Below the pieces are notes generated by a model, which saw nothing but the letters and a program-made list of their open reading frames with translations, did no database searches and was not told where the DNA came from. A program made the translations under genes and the position numbers. From JALXCH01 sp964495805 (GTDB lineage: Bacteria > Calditrichota > Calditrichia > RBG-13-44-9), in contig CAZBWV010000042.1 in NCBI GenBank assembly GCA_964495805.1, positions 1 through 64,000 on the forward strand: a DNA stretch of 64,000 nucleotides, written 5' to 3'. This document shows, piece after piece, positions 27,761 through 35,531 of the stretch; within the stretch, counting starts at the first letter, position 1; the number at the start of each line of letters is the position of its first letter.

Positions 27761-29878
27761 ATGAAAAATATTGGCAAGTATCAGATTATTCGACGAATCG
27801 GGATGGGAGGAATGGCAACCGTGTTTCTGGTGCGCGATATGCTGATGGATCAGCATTTTGCCATGAAGGTCTTGCACCAGCAATATTCCGACAACGAATC
27901 GATCCGAAAGCGGTTTATTCGCGAAGCACGGGTGCAGATTAACCTCAACCATCCCAACATCATCCGTTGTTTCGATGTGAATTTCGAAGACGGTTACTAC
28001 TACATCTTGCTGGAATATGTGGCCGGACCCTCTCTGGCGCAGGTTTTGAAGGAACGTCAGCAGGGATTGCCGGTGGAGGTCGCCATTTCGCTATTTATTC
28101 AGATTCTGGCTGGTATTAATTACGCTCATCGGCAAAATGTGGTGCATCGGGATATCAAGCCGCACAATATTCTAATTGCCAATTATCAGGGACAGGTAAC
28201 AGAAACCAGCATTGCCAAAATTGGTGATTTTGGAATTGCCAAGGCGCTGGAAGGGAGTTCCCACACCAGTACCGGCGCCAAGTTGGGTACCCTTTATTAC
28301 ATGAGTCCGGAGCAACTGGTAAGTTCCGGTAAGGTAGATCGTCGCGCGGACATTTACAGCCTGGGTATTACCCTGTATCAGATGCTTACCGGAAAGCTAC
28401 CCTATCGTGCCACTTCCAGTGAATTTTCCATGATGGAAGCCATTTTAAAGGAGAATATTATCGATCCGAGGGAGCTGCGTCAGGATATCCCCAATTGGCT
28501 GGTGGATATTTTGTTCAAAGCCACTGCCAAGAGTCCGGAAGATCGCTATCAGAGCGGCGAGGAAATGATGGCTGCCATTCAGGATGGATTGAGTGCGGGT
28601 GCACCGTCTGTTCCGGAAGAAAAAACAGTTCCCCGGAAATCAGACGAAAAACCGGTGGAAACAATCGCTCCGCAAAAGAAAGTACCTCCGAAACCTTCTC
28701 CGGAAAAGAAGACTCCTGCTCATCCTCAGGTACAGGAACCTCCCCGGGGCACCGGGCGCCGATTTACCGCCGTGGTTATCACCGTGCTGCTGGTTCTGAT
28801 AGTGGTTTCCGGAGCCGTGGCGGGATATTTTCTCTACTGGAAAAAACCGCTTTTACCCGATTTAAAAGGGGAAAAGTGGTTAGTGGCAGAAAAACTTCTT
28901 AAACGCAAAGGATTCCGGGTTTATCAGAAAAGAGAATATCATTCTTTTGTTCCGGCTGGAGCAGTGATACGCATGCGGCCCGCACCCGGAAAGCGATACG
29001 AGAAAGGGACAACCGTGGAATTACTGGTAAGTCGTGGCGAACAGGATATTTCCGTGCCGAAGGTGTCCAGTAAATCGCTTACCGAGGTGCTGGATTTACT
29101 GGAGAGCAAAGGTTTACGAGTATCAAATGTTCGAAAAATGAAAGTTAAAAAAGGAGTTCCCGGATTGGTGAAGAGTATTTTCCCTCCCCCGGGCAGAGTG
29201 TTGCAGAACGGTTCTTCGGTGTCTCTCACGGTCAACCGTCCGCTAACCGAAATGAAATTCCAGGAATATTTAAAAGATGGGGTGCAAGATGTACTGGAAA
29301 AGAGGGGATGGTTTCCGGAAGAACTGCTCTTTATGGAGGATTTCTCCGAAAAATCAGGATATTCCTGGGATTGGACAGTACCTGCGCAAGAGGACAGTGT
29401 GAGACTTACCTCAGGAAGGTTGCTTCTGTCCAAACATTCATCGCAGGATGCCCTGACCTTGCAAATTCCTGTTCCGGCAGTGCGAAATCTGTTGGTTTCC
29501 ACCGAAATGGGTAGATATCGCGGTGCTACGAATGCAGAAGGTGGTTTGTACCTGGAACTGGAAAGCGGTGCTTATGTTGTGTATCTGGTGAATTTAAAGA
29601 AGAAAAACTATTTTTGTGGGGTGTATCAGAACGGGAAGTGGATTAAGAAAATTGCTCGTTTTATTGATAAAAAAATCCTGGACTCGATGGATGCAACCGG
29701 GATGCAGCATCTGGATCTGGTGCGCTATCTGTCCCGGGTGGTTTGCTTCTTAAATGGTAAAAAGTTGGAATCGTTCAAGGAAAATGAAATATACGGTTAC
29801 TCCTACCCGGGATTGGTGGTGGTACGTCCAGGGAGCCGGATGTATTTTGATAAAATTCGGGTGTTGTCACTTAATTAA
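27761..29878 (+). CDS. PASTA-type Ser/Thr protein kinase with extra C-terminal ectodomain
   Basis: The product is 705 residues. Kinase domain: glycine loop IGMGGMATVF (13-22), Lys36 (AMKVL), catalytic HRD at 129-131 in VVHRDIKPHN, Asp156 in GDFGIAK, and the P+1 loop GTLYYMSPEQL. A Pro/Lys-rich juxtamembrane stretch and one membrane helix (about 335-357) follow. Outside are two PASTA domains (about 360-502). The last 200 residues are a beta-rich domain (LYLELESGAYVVYLVNLKKKNYFC, GYSYPGLVVVRPGSRMYFDKIRVL) resembling a laminin-G or DUF1080-type jelly roll. PASTA kinases sense cell-wall fragments; the extra domain suggests a second, perhaps sugar, ligand. All catalytic residues are present. Confidence 0.9.
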   Translation: MKNIGKYQIIRRIGMGGMATVFLVRDMLMDQHFAMKVLHQQYSDNESIRKRFIREARVQINLNHPNIIRCFDVNFEDGYYYILLEYVAGPSLAQVLKERQQGLPVEVAISLFIQILAGINYAHRQNVVHRDIKPHNILIANYQGQVTETSIAKIGDFGIAKALEGSSHTSTGAKLGTLYYMSPEQLVSSGKVDRRADIYSLGITLYQMLTGKLPYRATSSEFSMMEAILKENIIDPRELRQDIPNWLVDILFKATAKSPEDRYQSGEEMMAAIQDGLSAGAPSVPEEKTVPRKSDEKPVETIAPQKKVPPKPSPEKKTPAHPQVQEPPRGTGRRFTAVVITVLLVLIVVSGAVAGYFLYWKKPLLPDLKGEKWLVAEKLLKRKGFRVYQKREYHSFVPAGAVIRMRPAPGKRYEKGTTVELLVSRGEQDISVPKVSSKSLTEVLDLLESKGLRVSNVRKMKVKKGVPGLVKSIFPPPGRVLQNGSSVSLTVNRPLTEMKFQEYLKDGVQDVLEKRGWFPEELLFMEDFSEKSGYSWDWTVPAQEDSVRLTSGRLLLSKHSSQDALTLQIPVPAVRNLLVSTEMGRYRGATNAEGGLYLELESGAYVVYLVNLKKKNYFCGVYQNGKWIKKIARFIDKKILDSMDATGMQHLDLVRYLSRVVCFLNGKKLESFKENEIYGYSYPGLVVVRPGSRMYFDKIRVLSLN

Positions 29879-29908
29879 ATACTCGGGAGTAGAAAGGTCG
29901 TTTGACAA

Positions 29909-29917
29909 ATACGATTA
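29909..29917. repeat. Left 9-bp target-site duplication of the composite unit
   Basis: ATACGATTA directly precedes the left inverted repeat and matches ATACTATTA at 33270-33278 in eight of nine positions, as expected of a target-site duplication that has since changed at one base. Confidence 0.6.
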
Positions 29918-29935
29918 ACCCGTTGTGCTAATTAA
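29918..29935 (+). repeat. Left terminal inverted repeat
   Basis: ACCCGTTGTGCTAATTAA. It matches the reverse complement of 33252-33269 at 17 of 18 positions, and that of the inner end 30852-30870 less well. The start at ACCC fits IS982-family ends. Confidence 0.65.
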
Positions 29936-30012
29936 AGCAAAGCATGCTGAACGTGATTTTAGCTTATTATGAAATTCATATTTATTCTTGTACTGTAGCA
30001 AAATAAAAGCAG

Positions 30013-30773
30013 TCAATTTTGAAAGGAGGCGAGTGGCCAGACTCCAGAATTTTTTGGCATAGTTTTTTTGATGTTGAACTGGTTGTAGAATTGAGAAGAA
30101 ACGGTTTCAATCCGTTTCCTTAAATGCCGAAAGATCGCAGGCTGTTTACGATAATTTTTCTGATTTCGACGCCTGGGAGTTATGGTCAGAAGCCGATTCT
30201 GTTCAAAGAGTTCTAATTTTAATGGGTTACTCAAATAAGCCATATCACCCAGAATAGTGAGCTCAGGGTGATATGTTCTTATTTTTTTGAGATATTCTAT
30301 ATCTTGAACGTTTGCTGGAGAGATGTCAAAGTATGTAAAAACCCCATTCACCACTGCTACCGATAACCACTGACAAGCATAATATCCTTTGCTGGAAGCC
30401 GTACAGATGTCTTCTTTGCATACTCTTGAGTGATTCGCTCGGCTGAGGTGAACAATGGAAATAGGCATCGAATCGGTCAAAAAGGTAGCTTCTCTTTCTA
30501 CTGAGGATTAGACCAGGGAAATACGAAATTGTTCAGTGAGATAATAAAGATTCTTTCTTCGCCGGTTCAATCGGGAGCGTTCACTCAGGTTGGGGGATTC
30601 TTTTTTATCATTGTTTTCGCTATAATGCATTTATTTCTCGGCAAGGAAACTTAAGGCGATGACTTTTGCATCACTCAAATTTGGCTTGCTACCATTTTTA
30701 GGCAGATTTTCCTTTTCAAATTAAGGAATTGCTTCAATAACATTGGGTCGAACTGAGAACGGAGATTGTGCAT
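30013..30773 (-). pseudogene. IS982-family transposase, disrupted
   Basis: The C-terminal two thirds read openly (30013-30480) and show the DDE pattern of IS982 transposases: Asp in LTDSMPISIV, Asp in ILGDMAYLS, and Glu in RKRIETVSSQF. Upstream, the N-terminal part continues in pieces: FEKENLPKNGSKPNLSDA, then a TAA stop at 30631-30633, then SERSRLNRRRKNLYY, then a one-base frameshift near 30540 and a TAG soon after. The product would therefore be inactive. An ATG at 30773 is the likely original start. Confidence 0.7.
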
Positions 30774-30851
30774 GGCACTATCTTATGTTTTTGTTAAAGA
30801 TATGAGTAGATATTTATAAAAATATATTGCATAGCTCCCTTTTATTGTATA

Positions 30852-30870
30852 TTAACTAAGCATAACGGAT
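30852..30870 (+). repeat. Inner, decayed inverted repeat of the left IS copy
   Basis: Its reverse complement, ATCCGTTATGCTTAGTTAA, differs from the left end at several positions and has one extra base. The neighbouring bases still match the right end of the second copy (a TTAATATA run followed by an A-rich stretch), showing common descent. Confidence 0.5.
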
Positions 30871-30946
30871 TAAGTGTAATAGTCTTGTGGATGCACCTTT
30901 TTTAAACCTCTTCATATCAAAATAAAAATATGATGGAGGAGTAAGA

Positions 30947-32944
30947 ATGGTGAAGTATTTATTCAGTATCTGGATGATTGTCATGTTCACTCTAATTTTA
31001 ATGGTGAACCATTTAGCCGCTCAGCAGGCAGATCGGTTGGGGAAACAGGTGGAACCGAATTCTTTTCGGGAGATGAACTCATCCCAACTGCTTCGCGAGA
31101 TGGGAACGCATTCAACCCGTCAGGATTCCAATGTGTCATTAATCGGCAGATGGGCAAACGGGCCTTGTTATGCCGTAGCGGTTCAGGGAAATATTGCCTA
31201 TTTCGGAAATGGGGGATACCTGGAAATTGCTGATGTGAGTGATCCTTCCAATCCAATTGAACTGGGAAAAGTTGTTTTACCATTCATTGTATTGGATGTT
31301 TATCTCAGCGACGGTAATGCCTATGTGGCGGATGGGTATGCTGGACTTCGCATCATCGACGTGAGCGATCCGTCCAGCCCGGTGGCAGTGGGCTCTTTTG
31401 ATACGGGAGATTATGCCCGGGGCGTCCATGTGAGCGGCAGTTATGCCTATGTGGCGGATGGGTATGATGAACTTCGCATCATCGATGTGAGTAATCCGTC
31501 CAGCCCTGTGGAAGTGGGCTATTTTGATACGGGAGATTGGGCCCTGAGCGTTTATGTCAGCGGCAATTATGCCTATGTGGCGGATGGGTATGCTGGACTT
31601 CGCATCATCGACGTGAGCGATCCGTCCAGCCCGGTGGAAGTGGGATATTTTGATACGGGAGGTGATGCCCGGGGCATCCATGTCATCGGCAGTTATGCCT
31701 ATGTAGCAGATGATTGGGATGGACTTCGCATCATCGACGTGAGTAATCCGTCCAGCCCGGCGGAAGTGGGTTATTTTGATACAGGAGGTTATGCCCGGGG
31801 CATCCATGTCCGCGGCAGTTATGCCTATGTGACGGATGGGTATGATGGTCTTCGCATCATCGATGTGAGCAATCCGTTCAGCCCGGTGGAAGTGGGTTAT
31901 TTTGATACAGATGGTTATGCCCTGGGCGTCCATGTCAGCGGCAGTTATGCCTATGTGGCGGATTGGTCTGATGGACTTCGCATCATCGATGTGAGCGATC
32001 CGTCCAGTCCGGTGGAAGTGGGATATTTTGATACGGGAGATTATGCTGAGGGTATTTATGCCAGCAGCAATTATGCCTATGTGGCGTATGGGTATGATGG
32101 ACTTCGCATCATCGATGTGAGCGATCCGTCTAGTCCGGTGGAAGTGGGATATTTTGATACGGGAGATTATGCAAAAGGTATTTATGTCCGCGGCAATTAT
32201 GCCTATGTGGCGGATAGGTGGGATGGACTTCGCATCATCGATGTGAGCAATCCGTCCGGCCCGGTGGAAGTGGGATATTTTGATACGGGAGATTATGCTG
32301 AGGGTATTTATACCAGCAGCATTTATGCCTACGTGGCGGATAGGTATGATGGACTTCGCATCATCGATGTGAGCAATCCGTCCGGCCCGGTGGAAGTGGG
32401 ATATTTTGATACGGGAGATTGGGCCCTGAGCGTTTATGTCAGCGGCAGTTATGCCTATGTGGCGGATGGGGCTGATGGACTTCGCATCATCGATGTGAGC
32501 AACCCGTCCAGCCCGGTGGAAGTGGGATATTTTGATACGGGAGATTTAGCCATAGGCGTCCATGTCAGCGGCAGTTATGCCTATGTGGCGGATGGGTATG
32601 ATGGTCTTTATATCTTACAATTTACCGGTTCCAGTGGAATGGATAACCCGGAGAGTGAAATGATTCATCACTTTGCCTTATACCCCAACTACCCCAATCC
32701 ATTCAATCCCGTTACAACCATCACCTACGAGCTGCCCCAGGCAAGTTTTGTGAGGTTAACTGTTTACAACACACAGGGGCAAGAAGTGCGGACACTGGTT
32801 CAGCAACACCAGCCTGCCGGGCACTATGAGGTGCAGTGGAATGGGCGGGACAACACCGGCCAGCCGGTAGCCAGCGGGATGTATCTGTATGAGCTGAAAG
32901 CCGGGGATTTCAGGCAGATACGAAAGATGCTGTTACTTAAATAA
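30947..32944 (+). CDS. LVIVD-repeat beta-propeller surface protein with C-terminal sorting domain
   Basis: The product is 665 residues, following a strong GGAGGAG site. A signal peptide (ending near HLAAQQ) and linker lead to 11 tandem 42-residue repeats (about 85-555) of the LVIVD type, each with LRIIDVSxPSxPVEVGYFDTG and an AYVADGYDG strand. Such repeats fold as propellers and are found on bacterial and archaeal surfaces. The C-terminal 90 residues (ALYPNYPNPFNPVTTITYEL, then TVYNTQGQEVR, YEVQWNGRDNTGQ, SGMYLYEL) form the type IX/FlgD-like sorting domain. The protein should be exported and surface-attached. It is the only intact gene inside the transposon-like unit; the ligand is unknown. 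Confidence 0.8.
   Translation: MVKYLFSIWMIVMFTLILMVNHLAAQQADRLGKQVEPNSFREMNSSQLLREMGTHSTRQDSNVSLIGRWANGPCYAVAVQGNIAYFGNGGYLEIADVSDPSNPIELGKVVLPFIVLDVYLSDGNAYVADGYAGLRIIDVSDPSSPVAVGSFDTGDYARGVHVSGSYAYVADGYDELRIIDVSNPSSPVEVGYFDTGDWALSVYVSGNYAYVADGYAGLRIIDVSDPSSPVEVGYFDTGGDARGIHVIGSYAYVADDWDGLRIIDVSNPSSPAEVGYFDTGGYARGIHVRGSYAYVTDGYDGLRIIDVSNPFSPVEVGYFDTDGYALGVHVSGSYAYVADWSDGLRIIDVSDPSSPVEVGYFDTGDYAEGIYASSNYAYVAYGYDGLRIIDVSDPSSPVEVGYFDTGDYAKGIYVRGNYAYVADRWDGLRIIDVSNPSGPVEVGYFDTGDYAEGIYTSSIYAYVADRYDGLRIIDVSNPSGPVEVGYFDTGDWALSVYVSGSYAYVADGADGLRIIDVSNPSSPVEVGYFDTGDLAIGVHVSGSYAYVADGYDGLYILQFTGSSGMDNPESEMIHHFALYPNYPNPFNPVTTITYELPQASFVRLTVYNTQGQEVRTLVQQHQPAGHYEVQWNGRDNTGQPVASGMYLYELKAGDFRQIRKMLLLK
31346..32605 (+). 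repeat. Ten tandem 126-bp coding repeats
   Basis: Ten units of exactly 126 bp (42 codons) run without indels from the first CTTCGCATCATCGA at 31346 to 32605. Units are very similar in the first half (GATCCGTCCAGCCCGGTGGA) and vary mainly in the codons after FDTG and in the two residues before each DG. An older, more diverged unit lies just upstream. The high similarity suggests recent expansion or gene conversion. Confidence 0.85.
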
Positions 32945-32955
32945 ACCGTTCCGAT

Positions 32956-33173
32956 GCCGGTGCGAATAATCCGGGAGAGTTCAATCAGGTTGGAGAATTC
33001 TTTTTTATCGTTGTTTTCGCTATAATGCATTTGGCTCTCGGCAAGGAGACTTAAGGCGATGACTTCTGCATCACTCAAATTTGGCTTGCTACCATTTTTA
33101 GGCAGATTTTCCTTTTCAAATTAAGGAATTGCTTCAATAACATTGGGTCGAACTGAGGACGCAGATTGTGCAT
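32956..33173 (-). pseudogene. IS982-family transposase, 5' fragment (right copy)
   Basis: The minus strand encodes a piece matching the left copy: LSDAEVIALSLLAESQMHYS, then ENNDKKEFSNL. Only the N-terminal part is present; the rest is missing and the LVIVD gene begins instead. This copy lacks the TAA stop that the left copy has at 30631, so the two decayed independently. The reading frame is not joined to the usual start, so it is non-functional. Confidence 0.65.
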
Positions 33174-33251
33174 GGTATTATCCTTTGTTTTTGTTAACGT
33201 TAAGAGTAACAATTGAAAGAAATATCATGCCCAAATCCTTTTTATTTTATA

Positions 33252-33269
33252 TTAATTAGCACAATGGGT
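33252..33269 (-). repeat. Right terminal inverted repeat of the composite unit
   Basis: TTAATTAGCACAATGGGT, whose reverse complement matches the left end at 17 of 18 positions. It is followed directly by the right target-site repeat. Confidence 0.65.
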
Positions 33270-33278
33270 ATACTATTA
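33270..33278. repeat. Right 9-bp target-site duplication
   Basis: ATACTATTA, eight of nine identical to ATACGATTA at 29909-29917. Confidence 0.6.
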
Positions 33279-33305
33279 ATAACCTTTCGCCGGGATAACT
33301 TCTGA

Positions 33306-33335
33306 AAGGCCCTTAAATGAAGGGCCTTGTTTTTT
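33306..33335 (+). terminator. Strong Rho-independent terminator
   Basis: AAGGCCCTT (33306-33314), loop AAATG, then AAGGGCCTT (33320-33328) followed by GTTTTTTC. It lies 37 bases beyond the right end of the transposon-like unit. Removing that unit would place it about 75 bases after the kinase stop, so it may originally have ended the kinase operon. Now it ends transcripts of the LVIVD gene. The remaining bases up to 33474 hold no other gene. Confidence 0.8.
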
Positions 33336-33474
33336 CTCCCCATTTCCTTCAAAAAATAAAATCCATGCATTTCCCGCTAAATTTTGTTAATTTTTAAATT
33401 TAGGAATGGCCGAAAAATCGCGGGAGTTGCTTTTGTTCCTGGACACGAACCGGAGCCGAAATATTCTCCGTGGA

Positions 33475-35166
33475 ATGCGAAATTTTGTTTTCTTTTTTCT
33501 GGTAGTACTTCCGGGTGTTTTGTGGGCGGGTTCGTCCACCCCACCGCCCCCGCGCAGTATTACCGTACCCCATGGGGGAGTTGCCAGCGCCAGTTATCTG
33601 GCTTCCCGGGTTGGTGCGGAGATTATGCAACAAGGGGGCAATGCGGCTGATGCGGCCACTGCAGTCGCTATGGCACTGGCGGTGGTCCATCCCGAAGCGG
33701 GGAATCTGGGAGGCGGTGGTTTTCTGCTTTATCGTCGGAACGATGGGAGTGTGTACGCCCTGGACTTCCGGGAGACTGCTCCCGCCGCTGCAACACCGAA
33801 TATGTATTTGGATGAGCAGGGCAATCCCATTCCGGAAAAGAGCATCATTGGCGGATTAGCAGTGGGAGTCCCCGGTACGGTGCGGGGGTTTTACCAATTT
33901 CACCGCAAATTCGGTCAACTCTCCTGGCAAAAAGTGCTTCAGCCTGCCATCGACCTGGCTGAAAAAGGGTTCATCTTAGATGAATATCAGGTACGTTTAA
34001 TAAAAGCTGTGCGCAAAGACCTGGAGAGGTTCCCCTCTTCCCGGAATGAATTCCTGCCCGATGGCAAACTTCCCCGGGTAGGGCAGCGATTCTATCGCCG
34101 TAATCTGGCCCGGACTCTGCGCACACTGGCGCTGCATGGCGATGCTCCTTTTTACGAAGGCGAAATTGCCCGAGAAATCGTCAAATCCGTGCGAATGCAC
34201 GGTGGAATTTTTACTCTGGAGGATATGAAACAGTATCGTGCTATCGAGCGCAAACCGCTGGTTTTTCCCTATCGGGGGTACACCATTATTGCCATGCCAC
34301 CGCCATCTTCCGGGGGAGTGGTCATTCAGGGAATGCTGCAGAGCTTGCAACTGATAGATATGACCGATTATCCGTTACATTCCCCGGAGCAGATTGCCCT
34401 GTTTACCGAGCTGGAAAAGCGCTATTTTGCTCTGCGCAACCACTACCTGGGCGATCCCGATTTTGTGGAGATGCCGCTGGAGAGAATCCTTTCGCCGGAA
34501 CTCTCCCGGCGGTTCATTCAGGAAATTGATGTGCAGCATCCAACCCCTTCTTCCCGGATTCAGCCGGAGGCGTTGTTATTCCCGGAAGGGGAACACACCA
34601 CCCACTTTTCCGTGGTGGATCCGGCAGGAAACGCCGTGTCGGTTACCTACACACTCAACGATATTTTCGGCTCCCGTCTGGTAGCGGGAAACACCGGCGT
34701 GCTTTTGAATGACGAAATGGACGATTTTGCCAGCCGACCGGGTTCTCCCAATATGTTTGGCCTGGTACAGGGAAAAGCCAATCGCATCGAGCCCGGGAAA
34801 CGCATGCTCAGCTCCATGTCTCCGCTGATTGTGGAAAAAGACGGGCAACTGGCCGGGCTGTGGGGTGCTCCGGGAGGTCCCCGCATTATTAGCGAAGTGC
34901 TGCTGGTGTTGCTTTATCTGGTGGATTACCACCAGCCCCTTCCCCGGGCAGTGGAATTGGGGCGCTTTCATCACCAGTGGCGACCGGATTCCATCTACAT
35001 CGAAGCAGCCAAATTCGATCCGACCACCCTTACCACGCTTAAAGAGTGGGGTTACCGCTTCATCAAACGCCGAAAAATGGGCGATGTGCAGGCTATCTGG
35101 CGAAGCAAAGATGGCTGGAATATCGTTTCCGATCCGCGTTACAACGGTTACCCGGCAGGTTTTTAA
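33475..35166 (+). CDS. ggt: Gamma-glutamyltransferase
   Basis: The product is 563 residues from the ATG at 33475, chosen because a signal peptide starts there (MRNFVFFFLVVLPGVLWA); an in-frame ATG at 33406 would add 23 residues before it. Family landmarks: VASASYLASRVGAEIMQQGGNAADAA (quoted in parts), GNLGGGGFLLY and the self-cleavage site HTTHFSVVD, whose first Thr (375) becomes the nucleophile of the small subunit. The DMLNDEMDDF-like segment is present as LLNDEMDDF and the GGSRI-like end as GGPRI. It cleaves glutathione or gamma-glutamyl peptides in the periplasm. Length and processing site look normal. It likely has its own promoter after the terminator. Confidence 0.92.
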   Translation: MRNFVFFFLVVLPGVLWAGSSTPPPPRSITVPHGGVASASYLASRVGAEIMQQGGNAADAATAVAMALAVVHPEAGNLGGGGFLLYRRNDGSVYALDFRETAPAAATPNMYLDEQGNPIPEKSIIGGLAVGVPGTVRGFYQFHRKFGQLSWQKVLQPAIDLAEKGFILDEYQVRLIKAVRKDLERFPSSRNEFLPDGKLPRVGQRFYRRNLARTLRTLALHGDAPFYEGEIAREIVKSVRMHGGIFTLEDMKQYRAIERKPLVFPYRGYTIIAMPPPSSGGVVIQGMLQSLQLIDMTDYPLHSPEQIALFTELEKRYFALRNHYLGDPDFVEMPLERILSPELSRRFIQEIDVQHPTPSSRIQPEALLFPEGEHTTHFSVVDPAGNAVSVTYTLNDIFGSRLVAGNTGVLLNDEMDDFASRPGSPNMFGLVQGKANRIEPGKRMLSSMSPLIVEKDGQLAGLWGAPGGPRIISEVLLVLLYLVDYHQPLPRAVELGRFHHQWRPDSIYIEAAKFDPTTLTTLKEWGYRFIKRRKMGDVQAIWRSKDGWNIVSDPRYNGYPAGF

Positions 35167-35212
35167 GGAACCGATGAATATTTAACGAATTTTCCCAGGG
35201 GAGTTTTCGGAT

Positions 35213-35509
35213 ATGGCAGGAAAAGAAATCAAAGCAGCAACGAAAAAAAACGAGGAAACATTCAATCAGATGCGAGAATTGGTAGAGCAGTACTATCGGA
35301 AAATCATGCGGGTGGTGGAATTTTACGTGATGATCAGTTTTGTCATCATCACGATTGTTCCCCTGCTGGATTACAGCTGGGTACCACCCTTTATTAAATT
35401 TGTGTATTTTACCGGATTTCCGTTGCTCATTCTTCTGTTTATCATCAGTTTGTTTAAGGATAGTTTGCTGGATTTTCTGGCCCGGCGGCTGTCCTCGAAG
35501 AATGCTTGA
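35213..35509 (+). CDS. Small two-helix membrane protein of unknown function
   Basis: The product is 98 residues with an amphipathic, charged N-terminus (KNEETFNQMRELVEQYY), two membrane helices (about 40-58 and 64-85) and a basic end. GGGGAG precedes the ATG at a good spacing. No family recognised. It sits between ggt and rfaE1, 23 bases before the latter, so may share its transcript. Small size lowers certainty, but the ribosome site and helices support a real gene. Confidence 0.6.
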   Translation: MAGKEIKAATKKNEETFNQMRELVEQYYRKIMRVVEFYVMISFVIITIVPLLDYSWVPPFIKFVYFTGFPLLILLFIISLFKDSLLDFLARRLSSKNA

Positions 35510-35531
35510 ATAAAGTGAATCAAAAGAAAAG

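Larger units (their letters stand above)
29918..30870 (-). mobile_element. Degenerate IS982-family insertion sequence (left copy)
   Basis: About 953 bp, the usual size for this family, bounded by the left inverted repeat and a decayed version of it at 30852-30870. It holds a broken transposase gene on the minus strand. The right 310 bp (30561-30870) are a close direct repeat of 32956-33269. Confidence 0.65.
29918..33269. mobile_element. Composite transposon-like unit (IS982-type ends, cargo gene)
   Basis: Seen: the outermost ends are an inverted repeat, ACCCGTTGTGCTAATTAA at 29918-29935 and its reverse complement with one change at 33252-33269. A near-perfect 9-bp direct repeat flanks them. 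Inside lie a degenerate full-length IS982-like element, one cargo gene and a partial copy of the same element in the same orientation. Inference: the two copies moved together as a composite transposon carrying the LVIVD-repeat gene. The alternative is a single IS insertion later expanded by duplication and insertion. Both transposase copies are broken, so the unit is no longer self-mobile. Confidence 0.65.

Noticed and set aside
31277..31933. Long open frame on the minus strand inside the LVIVD repeats
   Set aside because: It follows the 126-bp repeat period and is a mirror of repetitive coding DNA on the plus strand, with no ribosome site or family match.
31346..32605. Regular repeats considered as a CRISPR array
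   Set aside because: Units are 126 bp, contiguous, in frame and lack spacers; they encode protein repeats.
32824..33078. Minus-strand frame of 84 codons over the end of the LVIVD gene
   Set aside because: Only its first half matches a transposase; the rest is the antisense of the sorting domain, so it is a chance joining of a pseudogene fragment and shadow sequence.
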